From assembly GCF_013377855.1 (NCBI RefSeq), contig NZ_JABXYJ010000005.1, forward strand, positions 241,811 through 305,810: a stretch of 64,000 nt of DNA. The letters are read 5' to 3'. The translations under genes and the position numbers were made by a program. The DNA comes from Cognatundibacterium oligocarboniphilum (GTDB taxonomy: Bacteria > Pseudomonadota > Gammaproteobacteria > Burkholderiales > Burkholderiaceae_D). How positions within the stretch are numbered: the stretch's first letter is position 1; every line of letters starts with the position of its first letter. The notes beneath the pieces are model-generated. The model was not told the origin of the DNA. It did no database searches and saw only the letters and a program-made list of their open reading frames with translations. Of this stretch, positions 1 to 9,568 are shown piece after piece.

Positions 1-161
1 ACGGAAGACCGCAATTATAGATTATTGTTGGAGAATGTCAAGATTTTTACTGGGTGATACTTGAATAACGTTAGGTGATTAGTCGTTGCTCCGGTAAACT
101 ATAGCCGTGTTTCCATATTAAACATGGGGCATGTTTTACATTTAAAAGAAATAGATACCAT

Positions 162-2633
162 TTGAATAAACATTTATATCCAATTCCCAGCAGGGAAGAA
201 ATTTTAGGCGTCCTTCGCACGGCTAAAGTTAATCTGACAGTTACAGAGATCGCAGACAAGTTAGGCACAAAAACCGAGGAGCTTGAAGGCATGACACGTC
301 GATTAAGTGCAATGGAGCGGGATGGCCAACTGAAGATCAGTCAATCTGGTCATTATCAGCTTTCAAACCATGAAAATTTTATCTCTGGAAAAGTCAGTAG
401 CCATAGAGATGGTTACGGGTTCCTGATCCCTGACGATAATACTGAAGATTTGTTTTTACCCGAACGGGAAATGCAGAAAGTATTGCATGGAGACCGGGTT
501 CTTGCCCGTGTTACCGGCACCGATCGCCGCGGTCGTCTGGAAGGAAGTATCGTTGAAATTCTGGAGCGCGCTAATACACATGTCATTGGCCGGTTACTCA
601 ACGAAAATGGCGTGTGGATTATTGCCCCGGAAGATAAACGATTCAGTCAGGATATTTTATTGGCAGGGTCTCCGGGTAAGGCCAGAGCTGGCCAGGTTGT
701 GAGTGTTGAGTTGACTGAGCAACCTACGCGTTACTCTCAGGCATCAGGCAAAATTGTGGAGATTCTGGGAGAAGTCGATGATCCCGGAATGGAGATTGAA
801 ATTGCTGTCCGAAAATTTGGGGTTCCCCATGAATTTTCGGAACCCGCAAAAAAAGCGGCTGCAAAACTGCCCGCGGAAGTGCAGCCTAAAGATCTGAACG
901 ACAGAGTTGATTTGCGCGATATTCCTCTAGTGACCATTGATGGTGAGGATGCACGCGATTTTGATGATGCAGTGTATTGCGAGCCGGTGAAAATTGGCAG
1001 GGTAAAGGGCTACCGTTTGATCGTGGCTATTGCAGACGTCAGTCATTATGTTATGCCGAATGATGCGCTTGACGCAGATGCTTTATTACGCAGCACCTCG
1101 GTTTATTTTCCTCGTCGCGTTATTCCTATGTTGCCGGAGAAGCTGTCAAATGGCTTGTGCTCACTGAATCCGGATGTGGATCGCCTGACCTTAGTGTGCG
1201 ACATGGTGATCACAGCACAAGGTGAAGTAAAGGCGTATCAGTTTTATCCCGCAGTGATTCATTCCGCAGCACGTTTCACATACACCGAAGTCGCTGCAAT
1301 TCTGGGAAATACCAAAGGACCTGAGGCAGCAAAGCGTCTCACATTGGTGCCCCATTTATTGCACTTATACGAGGTTTTTCAGGCACTGCTGAAAGCGCGA
1401 CATGCCCGTGGTGCAATAGATTTTGAGACGACTGAGACTTACATCGTTTGTAATAATGCCGGGAAAATTGAGAAAATCATTCCTCGTACCCGAAATGATG
1501 CACATAAGCTGATTGAAGAATGCATGCTGGCGGCAAATGTCTGTGCAGCAAATTTACTGGAGACATATAAACATCCAGGAACATTCCGTGTGCACGCCGG
1601 GCCGACTAAAGAGAAATTAGTCCAGGTCCGTAACTTCCTGAAACAGACCGGATTGTTCCTGGGGGGGGGGGATTCTCCGTCAGCATCGGATTACGCGGCG
1701 TTAATGGAGAGAATAAAAGGTCGCCCCGATGCCTCGCTATTACAGACAATGCTATTGCGCTCAATGCAGCAGGCGGTCTACAGTCCGGACAATATTGGTC
1801 ACTTCGGACTGTCTTATGACGCATATGCGCACTTCACCAGCCCGATACGACGTTATCCCGATCTGTTAACGCATCGTGCAATTAAAGCGGTATTGCAAGG
1901 TAAGATTTATGAACCAAAGGGAATTGATTTTAGTATTTTGAATACGACAATTTCCAATGCTGCCCGCAAACAATTGGTCGCCGATAAAGCAGCCGGAAAA
2001 AAAGCTGTTGAAAAAGATCAGACGGTCTGGGATTTGTTGGGAACACATTGCTCCGCCAATGAGCGTCGTGCCGATGAGGCTTCACGCGATGTAGAAGCGT
2101 GGCTGAAGTGCTACTACATGAAAAATAAACTCGGAGAGGAATTTGTCGGAACAATTTCCGGAGTAACCCAGTTCGGTATTTTTGTGCAGTTAGATGATAT
2201 TTACATTGAAGGTTTGGTTCATATCACAGAATTGGGGGCCGATTACTTCCAGTTTGATGAGGCTCGACACGAGTTGCGTGGAGAGCGAACCGGAAAACGT
2301 TATCAGTTGACAGACAAGGTCAGAGTTCAGGTCAGTCGGGTGGATTTGGATGCGCGCAAGATTGATCTGAGTATTGTTCAGCCTAATATTGCCACTCCTG
2401 CTTATCAAAAAGGGGCTTCTGCGCCTGAGAAGGCAAAGAAAGCATCTTCTTCTGCACGGCAGATTCTCCAAGCGGATGCTCATATTCGAAATGCCGGAAA
2501 TGAGCGACAGCCCAAAAAACGGGAACGGTCAAATACTGTCAGTGCAAGCAGCGTTAAAGAGAGAGAAACATCCTCCGCCAGGAAGAAAAGCACCGGTACA
2601 AAACCATCAAAACCGGTCAAAAGAAGACGCTAA
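162..2633 (+). CDS. rnr: Ribonuclease R
   Basis: Processive 3'-to-5' exoribonuclease that degrades structured RNA in rRNA/tRNA quality control and mRNA turnover. Domains in order: N-terminal winged helix (about residues 10-75), OB/cold-shock region (75-240), RNB catalytic domain (255-585) with IDGEDARDFDDAV at about 259-271 carrying the metal-binding aspartates, S1 domain (about 655-740), and a Lys/Arg/Ser-rich tail. The length of 823 residues is normal. The start is TTG at 162: the frame is closed by a stop at 102 with no ATG between, and PIPSREEIL just after the start is where family alignments begin. rlmB follows 20 bases downstream, as in many proteobacteria. An 11-G run (1661-1671) lies inside the RNB-coding region and encodes the Gly run of FLGGGD. 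Confidence 0.96.
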   Translation: MNKHLYPIPSREEILGVLRTAKVNLTVTEIADKLGTKTEELEGMTRRLSAMERDGQLKISQSGHYQLSNHENFISGKVSSHRDGYGFLIPDDNTEDLFLPEREMQKVLHGDRVLARVTGTDRRGRLEGSIVEILERANTHVIGRLLNENGVWIIAPEDKRFSQDILLAGSPGKARAGQVVSVELTEQPTRYSQASGKIVEILGEVDDPGMEIEIAVRKFGVPHEFSEPAKKAAAKLPAEVQPKDLNDRVDLRDIPLVTIDGEDARDFDDAVYCEPVKIGRVKGYRLIVAIADVSHYVMPNDALDADALLRSTSVYFPRRVIPMLPEKLSNGLCSLNPDVDRLTLVCDMVITAQGEVKAYQFYPAVIHSAARFTYTEVAAILGNTKGPEAAKRLTLVPHLLHLYEVFQALLKARHARGAIDFETTETYIVCNNAGKIEKIIPRTRNDAHKLIEECMLAANVCAANLLETYKHPGTFRVHAGPTKEKLVQVRNFLKQTGLFLGGGDSPSASDYAALMERIKGRPDASLLQTMLLRSMQQAVYSPDNIGHFGLSYDAYAHFTSPIRRYPDLLTHRAIKAVLQGKIYEPKGIDFSILNTTISNAARKQLVADKAAGKKAVEKDQTVWDLLGTHCSANERRADEASRDVEAWLKCYYMKNKLGEEFVGTISGVTQFGIFVQLDDIYIEGLVHITELGADYFQFDEARHELRGERTGKRYQLTDKVRVQVSRVDLDARKIDLSIVQPNIATPAYQKGASAPEKAKKASSSARQILQADAHIRNAGNERQPKKRERSNTVSASSVKERETSSARKKSTGTKPSKPVKRRR

Positions 2634-2653
2634 GTTAAATAAAGAAAAGTTAT

Positions 2654-3388
2654 ATGAAAAGTAAAATGATTTTTGGGTTTCATGCAGTCACATCAAGGAT
2701 TCGTCATGAAGCCTCATCCGTAGATGAAATTTATGTGGATGCCGAACGTAGTGACCGTCGCATGCAAGAGTTACTGCATACCGCAAAAGCAGCAGGCATC
2801 CGCATTATTCAGGCAGATGATCAGCGACTTTCAAACATTGTGGGTACCCGCCGCCATCAGGGTGTTGTTGCCAAGGCTGGTGAGCTGTCTTTGGCCAGAA
2901 ATCTGGATGAATTGCTGGATGCGATTGAAGGCCCACCATTACTGCTGATTCTTGATGGCATTACCGATCCGCATAATCTGGGGGCTTGCCTGCGTGTTGC
3001 AGATGGAGTGGGCGCGCATGCCGTCATTGCGCCGAAAGATCGCGCAGTAGGATTAAATGCGACGGCAGCTAAAGTAGCAAGTGGTGCAGCTGAGACCGTG
3101 CCATACATTACAGTGACCAATCTGGCACGAACTCTGCGCGAGCTGAAGGAGCGTGATATTTTACTGGTCGGGACTTCTGACGAGGCAGATAAGACCATCT
3201 ACGATGTCGATTTTACATCTGGTTGCGCAGTAGTGATGGGTTCCGAAGGTGAGGGGATGCGTCGGTTGACGCGGGAAACATGTGATCAGCTGGTCAGTAT
3301 TCCAATGCTGGGAACCGTAGAAAGCCTGAACGTGTCCGTTGCATCGGGTGTTTGTCTCTATGAAGCCAGGCGCCAGCGGTCTGTCTGA
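2654..3388 (+). CDS. rlmB: 23S rRNA (guanosine-2251-2'-O)-methyltransferase
   Basis: SpoU/TrmH-family (SPOUT) enzyme that uses SAM to methylate the ribose of G2251 in the 23S rRNA P loop. The N-terminal substrate-binding domain covers about residues 1-75. The knotted catalytic domain shows the three family motifs: [18 protein letters not shown] (about 100-117), MGSEGEGM (about 196-203) and [10 protein letters not shown] (about 224-233). The length of 244 residues is typical. It is probably co-transcribed with rnr, 20 bases upstream. A strong hairpin terminator follows. RlmB rather than TrmH is chosen from the N-terminal domain, the motif details and the rnr linkage. Confidence 0.95.
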   Translation: MKSKMIFGFHAVTSRIRHEASSVDEIYVDAERSDRRMQELLHTAKAAGIRIIQADDQRLSNIVGTRRHQGVVAKAGELSLARNLDELLDAIEGPPLLLILDGITDPHNLGACLRVADGVGAHAVIAPKDRAVGLNATAAKVASGAAETVPYITVTNLARTLRELKERDILLVGTSDEADKTIYDVDFTSGCAVVMGSEGEGMRRLTRETCDQLVSIPMLGTVESLNVSVASGVCLYEARRQRSV

Positions 3389-3431
3389 TCGAAATTTCTG
3401 AATATTTCGTTTGGTAGTGTTTGGTAATATC

Positions 3432-3453
3432 AGTGCGCTTCGGCGCACTTTTT
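3432..3453 (+). terminator. Intrinsic terminator after rlmB
   Basis: Perfect 7-bp stem AGTGCGC / GCGCACT closed by a stable TTCG tetraloop and followed by five T. It ends the rnr-rlmB unit. Confidence 0.9.
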
Positions 3454-3499
3454 ACAGATACGTTAGTATGTAACTCGTTTTTCTATTTGCTTACCTGTC

Positions 3500-4243
3500 A
3501 TGTTGAGTCGTCTCCGCGAAGATATCGCCAGTATTATTGAAAAAGATCCTGCTGCCCGCAACGCATGGGAAGTCATTACCTGTTATCCGGGATTTCAGGC
3601 AATCGTGATGCATCGCTGGGCAAACTGGTGCTGGAGTCATGGATTGAAATGGCTTGGACGATTTATATCTCATGTGGCACGGGTTTTGACCGGAATTGAA
3701 ATTCATCCGGGATCAACTTTAGGACGCCGGGTTTTTATTGATCATGGATTTGGCGTGGTTATCGGTGAGACTGCGGTGATTGGTGATGACTGCACGATAT
3801 ATCAAGGTGTCACTTTAGGGGGGACGTCCTTATCACGCGGAGCTAAAAGACATCCGACTCTTGAGGCGGGCGTTATTGTGGGCGCAGGAGCTAAAGTGTT
3901 GGGTAGTTTTACGGTCGGTACGGGAGCAAAAATCGGCTCTAATTCAGTTGTTTTGAAAGCCGTACCTGCCGGTGCGACAGCTGTCGGTAACCCTGCACAT
4001 CTGATCAGAAGAGATGATGTTACTGATAGTCCGCAGGCGAATCTGTTTTCAGCATATGGAGTTACCCAAAACAATGATGATCCGGTATCCAAGGTTTTAC
4101 ATAAGCTGATTGATCACGCCGCTGCGCAGCAAGAGCAGATTGAAAAACTGACCGCAGCTATTTCTTGTGCGGGGATCGCGTGCGAGCAAACGAAAGCGCA
4201 GGATAAAATCAATCCGGAACAGATCAACAGCCTCGTTGAGTAG
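3500..4243 (+). CDS. cysE: Serine O-acetyltransferase
   Basis: Transfers acetyl from acetyl-CoA to L-serine to give O-acetylserine, the first step of cysteine synthesis. The N-terminal helical part (MLSRLREDIASIIEKDPAAR, residues 1-20) is followed by a left-handed beta-helix of hexapeptide repeats (about 65-180). This contains the catalytic DHGFGVVIGETAVIGDD segment and the VTLGGTS and KRHPTL motifs. At 247 residues it is of the shorter SAT class. The C-terminal tail, where SATs bind O-acetylserine sulfhydrylase, is Gln/Glu-rich here. It has its own transcription unit after the rlmB terminator, and its stop abuts the stop of the convergent nnr gene. Confidence 0.94.
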   Translation: MLSRLREDIASIIEKDPAARNAWEVITCYPGFQAIVMHRWANWCWSHGLKWLGRFISHVARVLTGIEIHPGSTLGRRVFIDHGFGVVIGETAVIGDDCTIYQGVTLGGTSLSRGAKRHPTLEAGVIVGAGAKVLGSFTVGTGAKIGSNSVVLKAVPAGATAVGNPAHLIRRDDVTDSPQANLFSAYGVTQNNDDPVSKVLHKLIDHAAAQQEQIEKLTAAISCAGIACEQTKAQDKINPEQINSLVE

Positions 4244-5818
4244 TTAAACTGGTCGTTGTCTTTGTGAGGGAAAGTCCGATTGTCGGACGAGTCTGTTCAG
4301 GATGTTCCGGATTGCTTGTGGTAATTCTCCGGCACATAATCCAATGGGGCCGATACCAGAATCAACCAGTTCATCAGCTGCTTTGCCATGAATCCAGGTG
4401 GCGAATTTAGCTGCTTCAATAGTTGGCATACCCTGCGCCAGCAATGCACCGCAAAGGCCAGCCAATACATCACCAGTCCCGCCGGTGGACAAGCCTGGGT
4501 TACCGGTTGTGTTGATGAGGATATCGCCATTCGGGTTGCTGACAATGCTTCCGGCACCTTTTAAGATCACAATAGCGTTGAATGTTGTTGCGAGCTGTTT
4601 TGCGGCGCTCAGGCGATCATGTTGTATTTGAGTGATTGATTTCCCCAGAAGGCGTGCGGCTTCTAATGGATGCGGCGTTAGGATGACAGGGCTTGTTTTT
4701 TGTCTCAATACGACCTGCAGTTCAGGTTCAGCCGCAATCAGGTTCAGCGCGTCCGCATCGATGACGATGGGGGTGTTTTTTCGCAGCATATCTTGCAGAA
4801 TTTTTTTCGCCTCATGACTGGTGCCCATACCGGGGCCGGCAACCAGAACTTCATTAGTAACTGTGAAGTCACGAATGTTTTTACACATTATCTCGGGGTG
4901 TAATGCGTCAAAACTGGCTGCTGCATCCAGAAAACCAATGCTCACTTTGCCGGCACCAGCCAATAATGCAGACCTGCCTGCCAGAAGGCAGGCTCCGCTC
5001 ATACCTTGTACTCCACCGATGATCAGTACATGGCCGTAATGTCCCTTATGTGTATTGGGTAATCGCCGCAGGCTTGATAGTGCCAGCATATCGGCTTCAA
5101 TATCGACTTCGATAAGCAAGCATCTGCTTTCGGGAATTTTGCTTACCTGAATGCCGAGATCATCGACGAATACTTTACCTGCAAAATCTTTTCCGTATGC
5201 AGTATGGAGTCCGGGTTTGTTGGCAATGAAAGTCAGAGTGTAATCTGCCCGGATTGCCAACATTTGGGTGTTAGTGAAATCCCCTGTATCCGGATTGATG
5301 CCGCTTGGCAGATCAAGTGCCAATACCGCAGTATCGCTACGTACAGTCAGCTTATTGATGCCATTAATTAATTCAGCGTAATGCTCATCCATATCCCTGG
5401 TAAGCCCGATACCGAATAGACCATCGATAATCAGTGCCCACCGGGTAGATAAAATGTCCGAAAGATCTTGATATCCTTGTAGCGTAAGAGGCAGTTCCGA
5501 GGCAAATGTGTAGCTTTTTTTGGTATCCTCAGAATATTTTCCGGGTTCGCCATACATCAGCAATGTGCAGTGCCAGCCCATCATAGCGAGCCGTGCAGCT
5601 GTCTCGCAGGCATCACCGCCATTATTACCCGGACCAGCAATGATCAAAACCGGTAAGTGTTTCTCCTGCAGGATTCCCGCTGCCAGCCTCGCTGCGGCTA
5701 TTCCTGCTTTTTGCATCAGGGAGTATTCTGTTTGTTGCGTTTTCCCAAAACTTTCCAGTTCGCGGATCTGTGAGCAAAAGAGAAGCGAGCGACTCTCTGG
5801 GGATATGTGGGTTGTCAT
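4244..5818 (-). CDS. nnr: Bifunctional NAD(P)H-hydrate epimerase / ADP-dependent NAD(P)HX dehydratase
   Basis: Repairs hydrated NADH/NADPH. The N-terminal YjeF_N domain (about residues 15-220) epimerises R-NAD(P)HX, and the C-terminal ribokinase-like domain (about 245-510) dehydrates S-NAD(P)HX using ADP. Visible motifs are AGPGNNGGDACETAARL (about 61-77, epimerase), GHYGHVLIIGG at the start of the kinase-like fold, and NPGLSTGGTGDVLAGL with the GTGD catalytic loop near 440. The length of 524 residues matches the fused form. It is convergent with cysE with no spacer and lies just downstream of fliR (fliR ends at 5825). It may therefore receive flagellar read-through. No terminator is visible between nnr and cysE. 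Confidence 0.94.
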   Translation of the reverse strand: MTTHISPESRSLLFCSQIRELESFGKTQQTEYSLMQKAGIAAARLAAGILQEKHLPVLIIAGPGNNGGDACETAARLAMMGWHCTLLMYGEPGKYSEDTKKSYTFASELPLTLQGYQDLSDILSTRWALIIDGLFGIGLTRDMDEHYAELINGINKLTVRSDTAVLALDLPSGINPDTGDFTNTQMLAIRADYTLTFIANKPGLHTAYGKDFAGKVFVDDLGIQVSKIPESRCLLIEVDIEADMLALSSLRRLPNTHKGHYGHVLIIGGVQGMSGACLLAGRSALLAGAGKVSIGFLDAAASFDALHPEIMCKNIRDFTVTNEVLVAGPGMGTSHEAKKILQDMLRKNTPIVIDADALNLIAAEPELQVVLRQKTSPVILTPHPLEAARLLGKSITQIQHDRLSAAKQLATTFNAIVILKGAGSIVSNPNGDILINTTGNPGLSTGGTGDVLAGLCGALLAQGMPTIEAAKFATWIHGKAADELVDSGIGPIGLCAGELPQAIRNILNRLVRQSDFPSQRQRPV

Positions 5819-5824
5819 GGATGG

Positions 5825-6631
5825 TCAGCGTGCAGGTAGTATGGAGGACGGAGCAAGAGGACGATGCAATGACTGAATAGTTTCAAAGCCCTGTCTGAAG
5901 AGCTGATCAAAAGGTACGCTGAGGTAAGGTAGTATTAATCCGAGCATCAGGAAACCGACACCGATCGTGATCGGAAAGCCGATACCAAACAGATTCAACT
6001 GCGGCGCTGCCCGTGTGAGGATGCCAAGCGCAACGTTTGTGATTAACAAGGCAGCCACGATGGGTAAAGAAAGTCTGAGGCCTGTGATAAAGATCTGTTC
6101 CCCCCAGACCACAAGGCGTTGCAAATTAAAGCCGCTTTCCAGCGTTGGAGAGATGGGGATCGATTGAAAACTGTCTATCAATGCACTCAGCAATGCCAGA
6201 TGTCCATTTGAAGTCAGAAAAAACAGCGTGGCAGTCAGCACCAGAAATTGTGATATCGCGGAAGATCGTCCTTGAGTCTGGGGATCAAAAAAGCTTGCAA
6301 ACCCTAATCCCATTGTCAGGCCGGATACTTCGCCGGCCATTTCTATAGCGGCAAAAACAATCCGCATTACAAAACCCATACCTAATCCAATCACCAATTC
6401 TTGAGCCAGGATCATGATGCCGGTCAGTGAAACCGGGTCACTCGCAGGATGTACCGGAATGGTTGGGGCGACAATGAAGGCGATCATGACACCCAGAACA
6501 ATTTTGATCTGAACCGGGACGGTATTATTGCCGAACGGAGGCGCAATAGAAATTAATCCTAAAATCCGGGTTAATGGCCAGATAAAAGCGCTGATCAGGC
6601 TGATTATCTGACTACTGGCAATGGTAATCAT
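5825..6631 (-). CDS. fliR: Flagellar type III export gate protein FliR
   Basis: Integral membrane protein that forms the FliPQR export channel at the base of the flagellum. At 268 residues it is a normal length. It has about six hydrophobic segments and conserved stretches such as LVIGLGMGFVMRIVFAAIEM and the Pro-containing C-terminal helix region. It follows fliQ by 17 bases at the end of the fliLMNOPQR run. The window does not contain flhB/flhA, which in many bacteria follow elsewhere. Confidence 0.95.
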   Translation of the reverse strand: MITIASSQIISLISAFIWPLTRILGLISIAPPFGNNTVPVQIKIVLGVMIAFIVAPTIPVHPASDPVSLTGIMILAQELVIGLGMGFVMRIVFAAIEMAGEVSGLTMGLGFASFFDPQTQGRSSAISQFLVLTATLFFLTSNGHLALLSALIDSFQSIPISPTLESGFNLQRLVVWGEQIFITGLRLSLPIVAALLITNVALGILTRAAPQLNLFGIGFPITIGVGFLMLGLILPYLSVPFDQLFRQGFETIQSLHRPLAPSSILPAR

Positions 6632-6648
6632 GGTCAGTCAGCAAACGG

Positions 6649-6918
6649 TTAGCCTGCCATGGTTGCGATGCTGGTAAAAGTCTGTCGCATATAGTCCAGT
6701 AATACGCTGAGCATCCATGGACCTGCGATGATCAGTGTGAGGAAAATTCCAATCAGTTTTGGAATGAAAGACAGCGTAGTTTCATTGATCTGCGTTGCTG
6801 CCTGAAAAATACTGACCAGCAAACCAATCACCAGAGCGACCAGCAGCAGTGGCGCAGAGACCATCAGCGTTACTTCAATTGCCTGCCTGCCGAGGGTCAT
6901 CACACTATCAGGAGTCAT
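6649..6918 (-). CDS. fliQ: Flagellar export gate protein FliQ
   Basis: Small membrane component of the FliPQR export gate. Its 89 residues form two transmembrane hairpin segments (about 16-38 and 52-74), and it starts MTPDSVMTLGRQAIEV as in the family. It lies 9 bases after fliP and 17 bases before fliR. Confidence 0.96.
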   Translation of the reverse strand: MTPDSVMTLGRQAIEVTLMVSAPLLLVALVIGLLVSIFQAATQINETTLSFIPKLIGIFLTLIIAGPWMLSVLLDYMRQTFTSIATMAG

Positions 6919-6927
6919 GGTTTTTCC

Positions 6928-7695
6928 TTAGTAAAAACTCTGTGCCAGTGAACCAATCAGCAGCTGCCAGCCATCCACCAGAACAAATAACATCAGTTTA
7001 AACGGCAGCGAAACAATGGATGGAGATACCATCATCATACCCATGGACATGAGAACGCTTGCAACCACCATATCGATGATGAGGAAGGGAATAAAAATCG
7101 CAAAGCTGATCTGAAATGCAGTCTTTAATTCGCTGGTAATAAAGGCTGGAATCAGGATGCGTAGCGGCACTTCTTCCGGGCCTTGCAATTCAGGCGTATT
7201 GGAGATTTTGACATACAGAGCCAGATCCGCCTGCCGGGTTTGTTTCATCATGAATTGCTTCAGCGGCACCGCACCTTTATCCATTGCTTCTGTCATCGAA
7301 ATCTTGTTTGCCGCAAAGGGAGTATAAGCATCAGCATAAATTTTATCGAAAACAGGCCCCATGACAAATAAGGTCAGAAACAACGCCAGACCGACCAGTA
7401 CCTGATTGGGTGGCGCCGATTGAGTACCCAGCGCCTGTCGCAATAATGATAGTACTATGATGATTCGGGTAAAGCTGGTCATCATGAGTAGCGCGGCAGG
7501 AATGAATCCCAGTGCGGTCAGGAATAACAGGGTCTGCACGCTCAGAGAATAGTTTTGTCCACCACCGGATGCTGGAGTGCTTGTAATTGCCTGTAATCCG
7601 CCCTGAGACTGAGCGAATGCTGTTTCGGGAAACAGATTGTAGATCAGGAGCAGTAACTGAAAAATAATCAGCAATGGAATTCGGAAAGATTTCAT
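6928..7695 (-). CDS. fliP: Flagellar export gate protein FliP
   Basis: Core channel subunit of the flagellar secretion gate. The open frame extends upstream to 7863, but I place the start at ATG 7695. That start gives [20 protein letters not shown], a normal FliP signal peptide ending near AFA, and leaves 16 bases after fliO. The longer version would carry 56 unrelated residues overlapping fliO. Conserved stretches are [20 protein letters not shown] and the C-terminal [17 protein letters not shown]. The length is 255 residues. Family knowledge: FliP is one of the few cleaved Sec-dependent flagellar proteins. Confidence 0.95.
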   Translation of the reverse strand: MKSFRIPLLIIFQLLLLIYNLFPETAFAQSQGGLQAITSTPASGGGQNYSLSVQTLLFLTALGFIPAALLMMTSFTRIIIVLSLLRQALGTQSAPPNQVLVGLALFLTLFVMGPVFDKIYADAYTPFAANKISMTEAMDKGAVPLKQFMMKQTRQADLALYVKISNTPELQGPEEVPLRILIPAFITSELKTAFQISFAIFIPFLIIDMVVASVLMSMGMMMVSPSIVSLPFKLMLFVLVDGWQLLIGSLAQSFY

Positions 7696-7711
7696 GCGGG
7701 AGAATGCTGGG

Positions 7712-8140
7712 TTAATGATCCGCAGTTGCAGATTTTTTCTTTTCAAGTGTGTGTCTGAGCCAGTCCTGAAAAGTAGAGGAGTCAGCAGTTCCTGCTGACA
7801 AAAGGCTTTCCTGTTTGGGTAAAGTACCCAGGGTTTGAATATTGTTCGCGGTGACGCCGACAATCAGCCACTGGTCACCGGCTTCGATAATCATGATGCG
7901 CTCTTTATTGCCAACACTCAGATTTCCCAATACTTTGAGTGGAATTCTGTTTGCGGCGATTGCAGGGTTAAAGCGTTTTAATAGCCAGACTCCGCTGAAA
8001 ATCAGTGCCAGAATAAAGAACAGCGCCAATAATATCTGTAAAAATCCCGTTGCAGGCGTGACTCCCGGTGTTTCAGCAGCAGCATTGCTGCCAGCCGTTA
8101 CCAGGATAAAGAGAAGGGAATATCCGGAAAACCTAGTCAT
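7712..8140 (-). CDS. fliO: Flagellar biosynthesis protein FliO
   Basis: Membrane protein that helps FliP assemble into the export gate. It has a short hydrophobic N-terminus, a transmembrane segment (about residues 31-51, [20 protein letters not shown]), then a cytoplasmic domain with [20 protein letters not shown]. Its ATG overlaps the fliN stop by 4 bases (ATGA), which indicates translational coupling. Confidence 0.9.
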   Translation of the reverse strand: MTRFSGYSLLFILVTAGSNAAAETPGVTPATGFLQILLALFFILALIFSGVWLLKRFNPAIAANRIPLKVLGNLSVGNKERIMIIEAGDQWLIVGVTANNIQTLGTLPKQESLLSAGTADSSTFQDWLRHTLEKKKSATADH

Positions 8141-8571
8141 TTGTTCAGCTTACGAATACGTTCTGCCGGAGTCACAATATCGGTCAGGCGAATACCGAAT
8201 TTATCGTTCACGACCACCACTTCACCTTGAGCAATCAGGCAGCCATTTACAAGCACATCCATAGGTTCACCCGCAAGACCATCCAGCTCCACGACAGAAC
8301 CTTGCGCAAGTTGGAGTAGGTTCTTAATTGCAATTTTCGTTCTGCCCAGCTCAACCGTCAGTTGAACCGGAATATCCAGAATGAAATCGATATCGTTATG
8401 TGTTTCGGTTGTACTTCCCCGTCCACTGAATTCTTTAAAAATGGCAGGACTTGCTGCAGGTTCGGTTTTGGCATTATTTGTAGCAGCAGCGGCAGCTTCT
8501 GCTTTTTCCTGCTCGGCAATCGCTGCCCCCCAATCATCCTCGCTGATTGGCACTTCTGAATTTTCATCCAT
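8137..8571 (-). CDS. fliN: Flagellar motor switch protein FliN
   Basis: C-ring switch component with a C-terminal SpoA domain (about residues 65-140: IPVQLTVELGRTKIAIKNLL, then GEVVVVNDKFGIRLTDIV). The N-terminus is acidic and Ala/Glu-rich, and the length of 144 residues is usual. The ATG overlaps the fliM stop by 8 bases. FliN helps bind CheY-P and the FliH-FliI export complex. Confidence 0.96.
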   Translation of the reverse strand: MDENSEVPISEDDWGAAIAEQEKAEAAAAATNNAKTEPAASPAIFKEFSGRGSTTETHNDIDFILDIPVQLTVELGRTKIAIKNLLQLAQGSVVELDGLAGEPMDVLVNGCLIAQGEVVVVNDKFGIRLTDIVTPAERIRKLNK

Positions 8572-9565
8572 TGTTTTCTCCCTGTGCGACTTCCTGTACG
8601 CTGGAACTGATCAGTTTTTCCACGCGTAATGAATATTGACCATTAAACACACCATATTTGCATTCCATAACAGGCGTACCATCTACTTTCGCTGAAATAA
8701 TTTCAGGAATAGTGATCGGGACAATATCACCAACTTTCATATTCAATATATCACCCAGTGTGACTCGGGTTGTACCCAGATCAGCAACGATTTCGATTTC
8801 GGCGATCTGAATTTGTTGCGTCATCAGACGCACCCAGCGGCGGTCGACTTCCAGGGTTTCACCTTGCAGGCTGCTGGTGAGAATATCCCTGATTGGTTCA
8901 ATGGTGGAGTAGGGCATACAAATATGCATTTCGCCACTGACAGGGCCTAATTCAATGGTGAATGTGGTGGATACGACGACCTCATTTGGTGTTGCGATAT
9001 TTGCAAATTGCGTATTCATTTCCGATCGGATGTATTCGAATTCAATCGGGTAAACCGGTTCCCAGGACTTGGAATAAGTTTCAAAAACGATTTCCAGAAT
9101 ACGTTGAATAATACGCTGCTCAGTTTGCGTGAAATCGCGCCCCTCAACACGGGTATGAAATCTGCCGTCACCACCAAACAGATTATCAACCAATAAAAAT
9201 ACCAGTCCGGGATCCAGAACAATCAATGATGTGCCGCGCAGCGGTTTCATGTGAACCAGATTCAGATTGGTTGGGACCACCAGATTGCGGATAAATTCGC
9301 TGTATTTCGAGACTCTGACCGTTCCGACGGAGACTTCAGCACTGCGTCGTAAAAAATTGAAAAGCCCGATCCGTAACAAACGGGCAAATCGTTCGTTGAT
9401 AATTTCCAGGGTAGGCATGCGCCCACGTACAATCCGCTCCTGAGTAGCGAGATTATAAGGACGAACCCCGGAAGTATCTTCCTGGGATTGTGAGTCATCC
9501 TGATCTCCCGTAACGCCTTTTAACAGCGCATCGACTTCTTCCTGGGAGAGAAAATTATCGGACAT
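8564..9565 (-). CDS. fliM: Flagellar motor switch protein FliM
   Basis: C-ring switch protein. The N-terminal peptide LSQEEVDALL (residues 6-15) is the CheY-P docking motif. The middle CheC-like domain (about 45-230) and the C-terminal SpoA domain (about 255-325, VADLGTTRVTLGDILNMKVG) follow. At 333 residues it is typical. It overlaps fliN and starts 3 bases after the fliL stop. Confidence 0.97.
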   Translation of the reverse strand: MSDNFLSQEEVDALLKGVTGDQDDSQSQEDTSGVRPYNLATQERIVRGRMPTLEIINERFARLLRIGLFNFLRRSAEVSVGTVRVSKYSEFIRNLVVPTNLNLVHMKPLRGTSLIVLDPGLVFLLVDNLFGGDGRFHTRVEGRDFTQTEQRIIQRILEIVFETYSKSWEPVYPIEFEYIRSEMNTQFANIATPNEVVVSTTFTIELGPVSGEMHICMPYSTIEPIRDILTSSLQGETLEVDRRWVRLMTQQIQIAEIEIVADLGTTRVTLGDILNMKVGDIVPITIPEIISAKVDGTPVMECKYGVFNGQYSLRVEKLISSSVQEVAQGENNG

Positions 9566-9568
9566 GGT

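Noticed and set aside
7696-7863. N-terminal extension of FliP (56 residues)
   Set aside because: It overlaps fliO and has no family match; ATG 7695 gives a normal signal peptide.
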